12,727 bases of DNA, taken from contig CAZADH010000178.1 of the NCBI GenBank assembly GCA_964483805.1, forward strand, positions 1 to 12,727, given 5' to 3'. Shown here piece after piece: positions 6,766 to 12,727 of this stretch (the first letter of the stretch is position 1; each line of letters begins with the position of its first letter). Origin of the DNA: CAZADH01 sp964483805. Its GTDB lineage: Bacteria; Muiribacteriota; Ozemobacteria; Ozemobacterales; Ozemobacteraceae. The position numbers were made by a program, and so were the translations under genes. The notes beneath the pieces are model-generated. The model did not search any database and was not told where the DNA came from. It saw only the letters and a program-made list of their open reading frames with translations.

Positions 6766-6801
6766 GCCCGAAACGCAGTTTCGGGCAGTGCAAACGACCC
6801 G
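6766..6801 (+). repeat. Copy 1 of a dispersed palindromic (REP-like) repeat
   Basis: A perfect 9-bp hairpin (GCCCGAAAC at 6766-6774, loop GCA, GTTTCGGGC at 6778-6786) is followed by the tail AGTGCAAACGACCCG (6787-6801). The same arms and a 13-of-15 identical tail occur in inverted orientation at 11930-11966. This copy lies in the leader of the lipoprotein gene, between its candidate promoter and the TTG start. Confidence 0.7.
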
Positions 6802-6828
6802 CGTTGGCGTGTTGCGTTCATGTCCAGA

Positions 6829-6857
6829 ATTCTAGCGCGCCGCGACCCGGTTGGGAA
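6829..6857 (-). promoter_or_regulatory. Candidate promoter for the lipoprotein gene
   Basis: On the minus strand, TTCCCA (6857-6852, four of six) is separated by 17 bases from TAGAAT (6834-6829, five of six). Transcription would start near 6822. That gives either an almost leaderless message at ATG 6821 or a leader of about 100 bases, containing the palindromic repeat, before TTG 6722. Confidence 0.4.
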
Positions 6858-6906
6858 GCAGAAAGGTGCGGTGCTGCCTGCGGGCGCGGTGACGTGCCAC
6901 TCCCGG

Positions 6907-7839
6907 TTATGGCGGGGTCGACGGCGTGCCCTCCCCCGCCCCTTTGGGCGGGATGATGCGCAGGTCGGGTTTGCCGAGCAGGACCCGCGTTTGCGGGGGC
7001 ACCGAGGTGGTCAACCAGGTGTTGCCGCCGATGACGGCGCCCTTGCCGATCACCGTGTCACCGCCGAGGATCGTGGCGCCGGCGTAGATGACCACGTCGT
7101 CTTCGATGCTTGGGTGGCGCTTGGCGCGCCGGATGACGTTGCCCTGCGCGTCGCGCGGGAAATTGAGGGCACCGAGGGTCACGCCCTGGTAGAGGGTGAC
7201 GTTGGTGCCGATCGTGGTGGTTTCGCCGATGACCACGCCGGTGCCGTGGTCGATGAAGAAGCCGGGGCCGATGGTGGCTGCCGGATGAATGTCGATACCG
7301 GTGCGGCTGTGCGCCCACTCGCTCATGATGCGGGGAATGAGGGTGAGGCCCTGATGGTGCAATACATGGGCAAGACGATGTATGGCGATGGCCTCGATGC
7401 ACGGGTAACTGAAGATGATCTCGTCGAACGAGGTGGCGGCCGGGTCGTTGCGCATGGCCGCACGCACGTCGTCATCGAGCACCTTGCGGATCGCCGGCAA
7501 CGCTTCGAGCAACGCCAGCGGCACGTCGCGGGCATAGCGCCGACAGTGCTCGCAATCGGGATTGGGCCGTTTGCACGCGTGCTGTGCTTCTCGCAGNNNN
7601 NNNNNNTCGGCGGCGACCAGCGACAGCCGCAACTCGAGATTGTCAAAGCCGATGCTGCCGCTGCCGTGGTACCCGGGAAACAGCAGTTCGAGCATTTTGC
7701 CGATCAATGCATGAATCGCTTCCTTCGACGGGAGCGGGCTCGCGTCGAAGTGCTGGGGCGTGTCGCTGGTGCCGTCGTGTTTCGGCAGCAGTTCCTGGAT
7801 GATCTGCCGCAGTCGCTCTTTGATATCGGAGTTGGTCAT
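6907..7839 (-). CDS. cysE: Serine O-acetyltransferase (long, EpsC-type)
   Basis: About 310 residues. It transfers acetyl from acetyl-CoA to L-serine, making O-acetylserine, the first step of cysteine synthesis in the cytoplasm. The C-terminal half is a left-handed beta-helix of hexapeptide repeats with the family hallmark around HPAATIGPGFFIDHGTGVVI, where the DHG aspartate-histidine pair is catalytic, then GETTTIGTNVTLYQGVTLGA and the substrate-loop lysine region AKRHPSIEDDVVIYAGA. The helical N-terminal half is longer than in E. coli CysE and has a cysteine cluster C89-x6-C96-x2-C99. ATG 7839 is chosen because GGGAGG lies seven to twelve bases upstream and the following residues are helical; the frame stays open further upstream without homology. 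No cysK is nearby. A 10-base N gap falls at about residues 78-81. Confidence 0.93.
   Translation of the reverse strand: MTNSDIKERLRQIIQELLPKHDGTSDTPQHFDASPLPSKEAIHALIGKMLELLFPGYHGSGSIGFDNLELRLSLVAAXXXXLREAQHACKRPNPDCEHCRRYARDVPLALLEALPAIRKVLDDDVRAAMRNDPAATSFDEIIFSYPCIEAIAIHRLAHVLHHQGLTLIPRIMSEWAHSRTGIDIHPAATIGPGFFIDHGTGVVIGETTTIGTNVTLYQGVTLGALNFPRDAQGNVIRRAKRHPSIEDDVVIYAGATILGGDTVIGKGAVIGGNTWLTTSVPPQTRVLLGKPDLRIIPPKGAGEGTPSTPP
7597..7606. other. Assembly gap (10 N) inside the serine acetyltransferase gene
   Basis: Ten N bases. Both flanks read as acetyltransferase N-terminal domain in the same frame if the gap is counted as ten, but the real gap length is not known. Confidence 0.95.
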
Positions 7840-7882
7840 GCACACCCTCCCACGAATGTCATGTGAGGCGTTGGACGTCGCC

Positions 7883-7911
7883 AGCATAGACGGTCGCCGG
7901 ATGCGGGTCAA
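7883..7911 (-). promoter_or_regulatory. Promoter for the serine acetyltransferase gene
   Basis: Minus-strand TTGACC (7911-7906, five of six) and TATGCT (7888-7883, four of six) are exactly 17 bases apart. Transcription would start near 7876, leaving a leader of about 37 bases with the GGGAGG ribosome site. No riboswitch or T-box fold is apparent in that short leader. Confidence 0.6.
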
Positions 7912-8001
7912 CTGCGACCGCGCCCGTCTGCCATCGCGTATCCCGGTGCGGGCTGCACCGAACCCTTGTCGGCGCACCAAGTGGTCTTCGCCGGCAAAAG
8001 G

Positions 8002-8030
8002 TCGACATTCGTCGGCGTGTCTGTTATTAA
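8002..8030 (+). promoter_or_regulatory. Promoter for the small protein/AAA ATPase operon
   Basis: TCGACA (8002-8007, five of six) and TATTAA (8025-8030, four of six) are spaced by 17 bases. The start point would be near 8037, about 40 bases before ATG 8077. It lies back to back with the acetyltransferase promoter. Between the two promoters (about 7912-8001) I see no further element. Confidence 0.5.
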
Positions 8031-8076
8031 CTGAGTGGAGTGAGTGTTCGGTGTTTGTCAGATGGAGGTCCAATCG

Positions 8077-8283
8077 ATGTCAGCCACCACGTCTTCCCGG
8101 CCCAACCGCACAATTCGTGTCACGCCCCTGATCGACCCCGTGCGCGGGTGTCTCTACGCCATCGATCTGTTCGAAAAAGACCTGTATCAGAAACATCTGA
8201 AAGAGGTCCGGCAAGGGGAAGAGATCCCGGTGACCGCTTTCCTGCGGCGTGCGGCCGGCTCGCAACCTGCATCCGACCGCTGA
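8077..8283 (+). CDS. Small basic protein of unknown function, paired with the AAA ATPase
   Basis: 68 residues from ATG 8077, chosen because a strong GGAGGT (8064-8069) lies seven bases upstream; the in-frame ATG at 8062 and GTG at 8044 lack one. The first ten residues are Ser/Thr-rich and disordered. Then two strands (TIRVTPLID, GCLYAIDLF) and a charged helix (EKDLYQKHLKEVRQGEE) suggest a small folded unit, followed by VTAFLRRAAGSQ and a polar tail. There is no signal peptide, membrane segment or metal motif. The AAA ATPase begins 13 bases after its stop, so the two are very likely co-translated. It may be an adaptor or substrate of that ATPase, but this is inference from position only. No family recognised. 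Confidence 0.75.
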   Translation: MSATTSSRPNRTIRVTPLIDPVRGCLYAIDLFEKDLYQKHLKEVRQGEEIPVTAFLRRAAGSQPASDR

Positions 8284-8296
8284 ACACGGGGTGACC

Positions 8297-9805
8297 ATGG
8301 ACACCGGCATGCGCGCCGCCAGCATCAACGCGATCAAGCGTTGCTTCGTGGCGGGTTACCCGCTGATCCTCATCGAGACCTACGAAGAGGAGCAGGTGAC
8401 GGCGGTCCTGGCCAACATGGCGACGACGGCCTTCCACCAGGCCGCCCTGCCGACCTGGGATCTCCAACAAGGTTTGATTGTGGGGGCCACAGCGTTGCCC
8501 AACACGCTCGAGCCGGCGGCTGCCCTCGATTATCTGGCCGAAGACGGCACACCGGGGTTGTTCGTGTTCAAAGACCTGACGCCGCTGTTGGCCGAGCATC
8601 CGGAATTGGTGCGGCGGTTGCGCAACATCTGTCAGACCTGGCGCGGCCGCAATCGGTTCCTGATCATGCTGCATCACGAGGCCGTCGGGTTGCCCGAAGA
8701 GATCAAAAAAGAGTTGCAGGTGGTGCGCTTCAATCTGCCCGATCCGCCGGCCATTCGTGAGATCGTCGAGCGCTACTTCGAAAATCTGCGCCGGCGCAAC
8801 ATCACGGTCGAACTGTCGCCAGAGCAGCAGACGCGCGCGGTCATCTCGCTGCAGGGTCTGACCAGTCACGAGATCTTTCATGCTCTCAACAAGTTCTGCA
8901 CGGGCCAGGCCAAGATCGACGGTTCGATTCTCGATGGGTTGCATCGCGAGAAAGAGCAGCTCACGCGCAAAGAGGGTATTCTCGAGTACGTGCCGCCCAC
9001 CTATGCGCTCGACGATGTCGGCGGCCTGGGCACCCTGAAGGCGTGGTTGAAGAAGCGGCACAAGCTGTTCTCACCGGAGGCTCGCGCGGCGGGGTTGAAT
9101 GCGCCGAAGGGCATCCTGATGATGGGCATCTCCGGTTGCGGCAAGTCGCTGGCCGTGAAAGCGATCAGCACGTTATGGGATCTCCCGCTGTTTCGCCTCG
9201 ACATGAACCAGGTCTATTCCGGGACGTTCGGCTCCCCCGAGTCGACGTTCCACCGAGCAATACATATTATGGAAGCCGTGGCCCCGGCCGTCCTCTGGAT
9301 CGACGAGATCGAAGCCGGTATTTCGGGGCAGAACCTGAAAGAAGGCGGCGTCAGCTCGCGCATCTTCGGCGCTTTCCTGACCTGGATGCAGGAAAAGTCG
9401 GCGTCGGTCTTCGTCGCGGCAACCGCCAACCGCATCGATCTGCTTCCGGCCGAGATCATCCGCAAAGGCCGATTCGATCAGGTGTTCTTCGTCGATCTGC
9501 CGAACGACGACGAGCGTGAAGAAATTCTGCGCGTGCATCTGCAGCGGCGTGGCAACGACCCGACGCAGTTCGACCTGGGGCTGCTTTCGGTGGCCACCGA
9601 GTTCTGGAACGGTGCCGAGCTGGAACACTGCGTCGAGGCAGCCATGATCGAGGCGTTTTCGCAAGACCGCAAAATGTCGCAAGACGACCTCTACGGCATC
9701 ATCCGCTCGACCGTGCCGCTGTCGCGCACGATGGCCGAGCAGATCAAATACATCAAGAACTGGGCCGCCGAGCGCGCGGTCTCGGCTTCCGAAAAGTCGG
9801 CCTGA
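8297..9805 (+). CDS. Ycf46-like AAA ATPase
   Basis: 502 residues. The N-terminal domain (about 8-225) has the Ycf46-type opening (GYPLILIETYEEEQV) and an inactive-looking RecA-like fold, with GLFVFKDLTPLL in the position of a Walker B strand. The C-terminal AAA module has Walker A GISGCGKS (277-284), Walker B AVLWIDEIE (D336, E337), sensor-1 AATANR (N379) and arginine-finger region RKGRFD (R389, R392), then a helical lid. All catalytic residues are present, so it should be an active cytoplasmic ATPase forming a ring. There is no FtsH-type protease domain or membrane helix. In cyanobacteria, Ycf46 has been linked to CO2-use regulation; in other bacteria its role is not known. ATG 8297 is chosen with GGGGTG upstream (8288-8293); the frame is open from 8249, overlapping the small protein. 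Confidence 0.88.
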   Translation: MDTGMRAASINAIKRCFVAGYPLILIETYEEEQVTAVLANMATTAFHQAALPTWDLQQGLIVGATALPNTLEPAAALDYLAEDGTPGLFVFKDLTPLLAEHPELVRRLRNICQTWRGRNRFLIMLHHEAVGLPEEIKKELQVVRFNLPDPPAIREIVERYFENLRRRNITVELSPEQQTRAVISLQGLTSHEIFHALNKFCTGQAKIDGSILDGLHREKEQLTRKEGILEYVPPTYALDDVGGLGTLKAWLKKRHKLFSPEARAAGLNAPKGILMMGISGCGKSLAVKAISTLWDLPLFRLDMNQVYSGTFGSPESTFHRAIHIMEAVAPAVLWIDEIEAGISGQNLKEGGVSSRIFGAFLTWMQEKSASVFVAATANRIDLLPAEIIRKGRFDQVFFVDLPNDDEREEILRVHLQRRGNDPTQFDLGLLSVATEFWNGAELEHCVEAAMIEAFSQDRKMSQDDLYGIIRSTVPLSRTMAEQIKYIKNWAAERAVSASEKSA

Positions 9806-9865
9806 GCGCCCGCTGCCGGTCGGTGCGCCGGCTCGATCGATGCCGGGCACTTCGCCTCCGCTTAC

Positions 9866-12061
9866 CTACGGTGTCCGTGACCCCTCGGTGAGTCGCGCGA
9901 GTTGCGCCAGCAGCTCGACGCGCGGGAACGGTTTGGCGAGAATGTGGGTCCGACCGCTCTGACACAACTCGGAAACCGTGGTGTCGAAGGTGTGTCCGGA
10001 AACCAGCAGGATTGGCACCCGAGGATCGATGTGGCGGAAGCGGCGGAACAACTCGACCCCGCCGACATGCGGCATGATCAGATCGAGGATCACGGCATCG
10101 ACGGTCCGCCAGTGCTTCTCGTACCACGCCATCGCTGCGTCGCCGTCCTGCCAACTCGTGACGGTCCAGCCGGCGCCGCCCAGCATGTTCTCGATCATGG
10201 TACACAGCAGAGGTTCGTCGTCGACGACCATCACATGGCCTTTTCTGACCAGGGTTTCCGGGGTGGTCCCGGTCGACGTCGATGGGGCCCGTTCATGACC
10301 GACAGGCAGGAGAATCGAGAATGTCGTCCCGGTCCCTGGCCGACTCTCGACCTCGATGGCCCCGCGGTGGCTCGACACCGTGCCGAACACCGAAGCGAGG
10401 CCCATGCCGGACCCCTTGCCGGGTTCTTTCGTGGTGAAGAACGGTTCGAAGAGGTGGGCCATGACGTCGGGGGTCATCCCCGTGCCGGTGTCGGTGATGC
10501 GCACGCGCAGGTGGTCACCGGGTTCGAGAATAAACGGGCCCACCTGACAGTCCCGTTCCGGCAGGTCGATGTTGTCGGTGGTGACCGTGAGCCGGCCGCC
10601 GCCGGGCATGGCGTCGCGGGCATTGAGGGCGAGATTGATCACGGCGTTCTGCAGTTGGCCGTTGTCGCCGATGACCACGGGCCGTGCGGCGTCCAGGTGC
10701 AAGAGGAGTTCCACTTCTTTGCCCAGCGTGCGCTCGAGCAGAACGGAGGCCTCTTGCAATACAATGTGCATATCGACGGGGGCGAACTGCAGCTCACTTT
10801 TGCGGGCGAAGGCGAGTAGTTTGCGGGTGAGGTCGGCCGAGCGCTGGGCGGCAACGACGATTTGCCGGGCGCGGTGACGGGTCTCGTCTTTGATCGCCGA
10901 AATCTCGATCAGTTGTGCGAAGCCGAGAATGACGCCAAGCATGTTGTTGAAGTCGTGGGCCACGCCCCCGGCCAGTTGGCCGATCGCCTGCAACTTCTCG
11001 GCCTGACGCAGGCGGGTCTCCATCTCGTGGCGTTCGGTGACGTCACTGATCGAGCCGATACAGAACCGGCGGCCATCGCGGTCGTCGGTGCGCACCTGCC
11101 GGGTGATGGAGGCGGTGCGGGTCCTCCTTGGCGTGTCTTCGACCAGGCGAACCTCGAAAGTTGCCGGCCCCGTCGCAATTTCGGTAGCCTGGAAAGCGGC
11201 GACGAAGCGCGAGCGATCGTCGGGGTGAACGAACGCGCCGAGGGTTTCCGGGTGCCCGTCGAATCCGGTGATGCCAAACAGGCGGCAAATGCCGGGTGAC
11301 CAGCGGACGGCACCGGTGGCGAGATCCTGTTCCCATGAGGCTATGCCGGCCACCGACTCGGCCTGCGACAGCAGGTTCGTCGTCGCCGCGAGATCGGCGG
11401 TGCGTTGCGCGATGACCGTCTCTTGTCGCTTCAGCAGCAGGGCGTTGTGGAAGACCAGACCCAGCGCTTGCGCCAGCGGTTTGAGGCTGCCCAACAGCAA
11501 TTGCATGCGTTGCAGCTCGGGGAGGCCGAGGGCAAGAAGGACGCCCAGCCAGGTGTCGCCGCGACGGAGGGGAATGGCCAGGCCAATGACGAAGCCAAGG
11601 TCACCCAGTTCGACTGGTGGTGGTGTCGGACTGTCGGCGGCACCCCAGATCGTGATGTCACGCAGTGAACGGCAACTGTTGAACAAGGCCTGTGCGGTGG
11701 GAGACTCGGCAAGATCGCGGCGTCGCCCTGGATTGACATGCAATAGGGTGTATGCCATTTCGTCGGCTTCGCTTACGCAGGCCAGTACCACGAAACGGGC
11801 CCCCGTGAACTCCCGCAGCGTATCGGTAAGTTGGTGGGAAAGTGTGGGCAGGTCGTCGGAGAATGACAACACCTGGGTGAGGACGTCGACAGTGAGCATG
11901 GACACGGTCGGGTCCCTTGTGACTGCGGTCGGGTCGGTTGCACCGCCCGAAACTGGCGTTTCGGGCCGCCCTCGTGGCGGCAACCGCCCACTACGCACAT
12001 CGTGTGCGGTCGGGTCGGTTGCACCGCCCGAAAGAGGCGGATCAGGACGTTTGTCGGTCAT
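9866..12061 (-). CDS. Hybrid sensor histidine kinase (GAF-PAS-HisKA-HATPase_c-REC)
   Basis: 731 residues from ATG 12061. There is no membrane helix, so it is a cytoplasmic sensor. Domains in order: a repetitive disordered tail (1-52), GAF (about 57-210), a short coiled segment, PAS/PAC (about 228-345), HisKA with phospho-acceptor H369 (GGVAHDFNNML), HATPase with N480 (NLALNARDAM), DTGTGM (524-529) and GSGMGL (550-555), and a C-terminal receiver with D614-D615, phospho-acceptor D660 (VILDLIMP) and K710. No output domain or separate response regulator is visible, so the phosphate target lies elsewhere. The ATG overlaps the DUF1638 stop as ATGA, suggesting coupling. However, the first 52 codons carry the palindromic repeat, and GTG 11905 (679 residues, with AGGGA seven bases upstream) or ATG 11899 may be the real start. 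Confidence 0.93.
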   Translation of the reverse strand: MTDKRPDPPLSGGATDPTAHDVRSGRLPPRGRPETPVSGGATDPTAVTRDPTVSMLTVDVLTQVLSFSDDLPTLSHQLTDTLREFTGARFVVLACVSEADEMAYTLLHVNPGRRRDLAESPTAQALFNSCRSLRDITIWGAADSPTPPPVELGDLGFVIGLAIPLRRGDTWLGVLLALGLPELQRMQLLLGSLKPLAQALGLVFHNALLLKRQETVIAQRTADLAATTNLLSQAESVAGIASWEQDLATGAVRWSPGICRLFGITGFDGHPETLGAFVHPDDRSRFVAAFQATEIATGPATFEVRLVEDTPRRTRTASITRQVRTDDRDGRRFCIGSISDVTERHEMETRLRQAEKLQAIGQLAGGVAHDFNNMLGVILGFAQLIEISAIKDETRHRARQIVVAAQRSADLTRKLLAFARKSELQFAPVDMHIVLQEASVLLERTLGKEVELLLHLDAARPVVIGDNGQLQNAVINLALNARDAMPGGGRLTVTTDNIDLPERDCQVGPFILEPGDHLRVRITDTGTGMTPDVMAHLFEPFFTTKEPGKGSGMGLASVFGTVSSHRGAIEVESRPGTGTTFSILLPVGHERAPSTSTGTTPETLVRKGHVMVVDDEPLLCTMIENMLGGAGWTVTSWQDGDAAMAWYEKHWRTVDAVILDLIMPHVGGVELFRRFRHIDPRVPILLVSGHTFDTTVSELCQSGRTHILAKPFPRVELLAQLARLTEGSRTP
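11924..11966 (-). repeat. Copy 2 of the dispersed palindromic repeat, inside the 5' end of the kinase gene
   Basis: On the plus strand, 11930-11944 is the tail (CGGGTCGGTTGCACC), then GCCCGAAAC (11945-11953), loop TGGC, and GTTTCGGGC (11958-11966). Read on the minus strand it aligns with copy 1 (6766-6801) at about 34 of 37 positions, with a one-base loop difference and two tail substitutions. The arms are identical. Confidence 0.7.
11965..12009. repeat. Two further hairpins between repeat copies 2 and 3
   Basis: GCCGCC/GGCGGC (11965-11970 with 11976-11981, 5-base loop) and CGCACA/TGTGCG (11994-11999 with 12003-12008, 3-base loop) follow copy 2 directly. With copy 2 they make three stem-loops in about 65 bases. 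They could be structured RNA at the kinase 5' end or parts of a composite palindromic element. Confidence 0.5.
12005..12033 (-). repeat. Copy 3 (partial) of the dispersed palindromic repeat
   Basis: These 29 bases are identical to 11924-11952, offset by exactly 81 bases (27 codons). Both copies therefore encode the same SGGATDPTA peptide in the kinase frame. The outer hairpin arm is missing; a shorter CCGCC/GGCGG stem is possible instead. A further partial echo, CGGTCGGGTC, occurs at 11905-11914. Confidence 0.7.
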
Positions 12062-12681
12062 CGTCGGTTGCCCCGTTTCACGACATGGTCAATACCGGCC
12101 TGCAATTGGGTGGCGAGAGGATCGAGGGAGATGGCCCTTCGTTCCCAGGGGACGCCGAAGTGGCGGGCACAATCGTCGAGATCTCGCTCGGGGATCGCTT
12201 CGGTTCCTGGGTCGAGGTAGATAAAACGCTGGTGCTGCTCGCGGAAGATCGCGATGAAGGTCTGCGGGTCGGTGCCCGGGATGTGGGTCATGATGTTGTG
12301 CCAGTTGCGGGCCCAATCGGCAAAGAGAAAAAACGCGCCCGCCCTGACGAGTCGGCGCCATTCGTCATGGCCGAGGACGATCTGCGCACAGTTGGTGCCC
12401 GGCGTCCGCCATCCCCAAGCAAAATCAACCAACTGGGTCATGTGTGGGCAACAATCGCCATACAAGAGCAATACGTTGTGTTGGTGTTCCCGTTGTCGGT
12501 TGAGCTGAGTGGTCAGCAGTTCCTCGAGCCGGAGGGGGTACAGGTGGAGGTGCGGGGGTAGATACTCGGTGGGCAGGGAGAACCGCCCCTGTTGCCGCAA
12601 TTCGTCGAGAAACGAACGAAACACCCCGCAGGCGATACAGGTGGTGCCGGCCAAGGCCTCCAGTCGCACAGGCTCAGGCAT
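12058..12681 (-). CDS. DUF1638 family protein
   Basis: 207 residues from ATG 12681. The pattern fits DUF1638: an N-terminal CxxC-type cysteine pair (C15, C18 in TTCIACGVF), VLLLYGDCCPHM (G75, D76, C77, C78), a later NC (C98) in GTNCAQIVLGHDEW, and an aromatic helix FLFADWARNWHNIM. The conserved cysteines suggest metal or cofactor binding. From family knowledge, DUF1638 genes are often found near corrinoid-dependent methyltransferase genes, so a role in that chemistry is possible but unproven. There is no signal peptide. A TTG three bases upstream of the ATG is an alternative start. It overlaps the upstream gene by eight bases and the kinase start by four (ATGA), so all three are probably one operon. 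Confidence 0.8.
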   Translation of the reverse strand: MPEPVRLEALAGTTCIACGVFRSFLDELRQQGRFSLPTEYLPPHLHLYPLRLEELLTTQLNRQREHQHNVLLLYGDCCPHMTQLVDFAWGWRTPGTNCAQIVLGHDEWRRLVRAGAFFLFADWARNWHNIMTHIPGTDPQTFIAIFREQHQRFIYLDPGTEAIPERDLDDCARHFGVPWERRAISLDPLATQLQAGIDHVVKRGNRR

Positions 12682-12727
12682 CAAACCACGCGGCGACCGT
12701 CTCGCGGGGAGTGGTCCAGGGGAGGTC
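12674..12727 (-). CDS. C-terminal fragment of an unidentified gene upstream of DUF1638
   Basis: The last 17 codons of a minus-strand gene that enters from the right edge, reading DLPWTTPRETVAAWFDA and a stop at 12674-12676. The following DUF1638 start overlaps it by eight bases. The ending P-x-E-x-V-x-A-W/F resembles the C-terminus of uroporphyrinogen-decarboxylase-type methyltransferases (PPENVxAxxEA), which would suit a DUF1638 neighbour, but 17 residues are too few for a call. Confidence 0.5.
   Translation of the reverse strand, partial: DLPWTTPRETVAAWFDA

Noticed and set aside
6466..7866. 466-codon plus-strand open frame across the lipoprotein and acetyltransferase genes
   Set aside because: Antisense to a clear serine acetyltransferase with conserved catalytic motifs; crosses the N gap and has no recognisable domain.
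7912..8001. Possible diverged fourth copy of the palindromic repeat tail (GGGCTGCACCGAACCC, near 7949-7964)
   Set aside because: Needs two or more gaps to align with the tail and has no accompanying hairpin, so chance similarity is more likely.
9806..9865. Bidirectional terminator between the convergent AAA ATPase and kinase genes
   Set aside because: Only short, imperfect CCGGC/GCCGG pairings with loops of about nine bases and no T-run; not enough to call.
11924..12033. Two identical 29-base repeats separated by 52 bases, resembling a minimal CRISPR array
   Set aside because: Only two units, the intervening sequence is itself palindromic, a diverged copy lies alone at 6766-6801, and no cas gene is nearby.

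Overview
The window is 12.7 kb of GC-rich bacterial DNA with two 10-base runs of N (assembly gaps), so it is probably a scaffold from a draft or metagenome assembly. Canonical sigma-70-like promoters, Shine-Dalgarno sites, Sec signal peptides and a lipoprotein signal point to a Gram-negative-type bacterium. No ribosomal or marker gene allows a phylum call. The mix of Ala/Pro-rich exported proteins, HEAT repeats, a Ycf46-like AAA ATPase and a DUF1638 protein would suit a deep-branching or candidate phylum (Riflebacteria-like is only a guess).

Layout. Bases 1-79 look like the end of an IS21-type insertion element cut by the window edge. A plus-strand block follows: a membrane-anchored or exported protein with a proline-rich stalk and a secretin-type (STN-like) C-terminal domain (186-914), a small TPR protein (939-1286), an exported helical protein of unknown function with its own strong promoter (1440-2609), a long two-tier hairpin, and a HAD-family 5'-nucleotidase-like gene (2703-3254). 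That gene abuts, stop codon to stop codon, a minus-strand small HD-domain (p)ppGpp-hydrolase-like gene (3255-3842). Further minus-strand genes are a large membrane protein with a very long Ala/Pro linker and HEAT repeats (3974-6343), a small lipoprotein (6435-6722) and a long-type serine O-acetyltransferase (6907-7839).

A divergent promoter region (7840-8076) separates the acetyltransferase from a plus-strand pair: a 68-residue orphan protein and a Ycf46-like AAA ATPase 13 bases downstream. The right end is a minus-strand operon: the last 17 codons of an unidentified gene, a DUF1638 protein, and a hybrid sensor kinase (GAF-PAS-HisKA-HATPase-REC), linked by overlapping stop and start codons.

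The most unusual signal is not a gene. A palindromic repeat with arms GCCCGAAAC/GTTTCGGGC and a conserved 15-base tail occurs in the leader of the lipoprotein gene and again, in the opposite orientation, at the 5' end of the kinase gene. At the kinase a 29-base part is duplicated exactly 81 bases away, with two more hairpins between. It looks like a REP-like or in-frame palindromic element family. A second oddity is the 6-mer CAATAC (often GCAATACAT), found ten times on the plus strand and once on the minus strand. No complete defence, CRISPR or phage system is visible.
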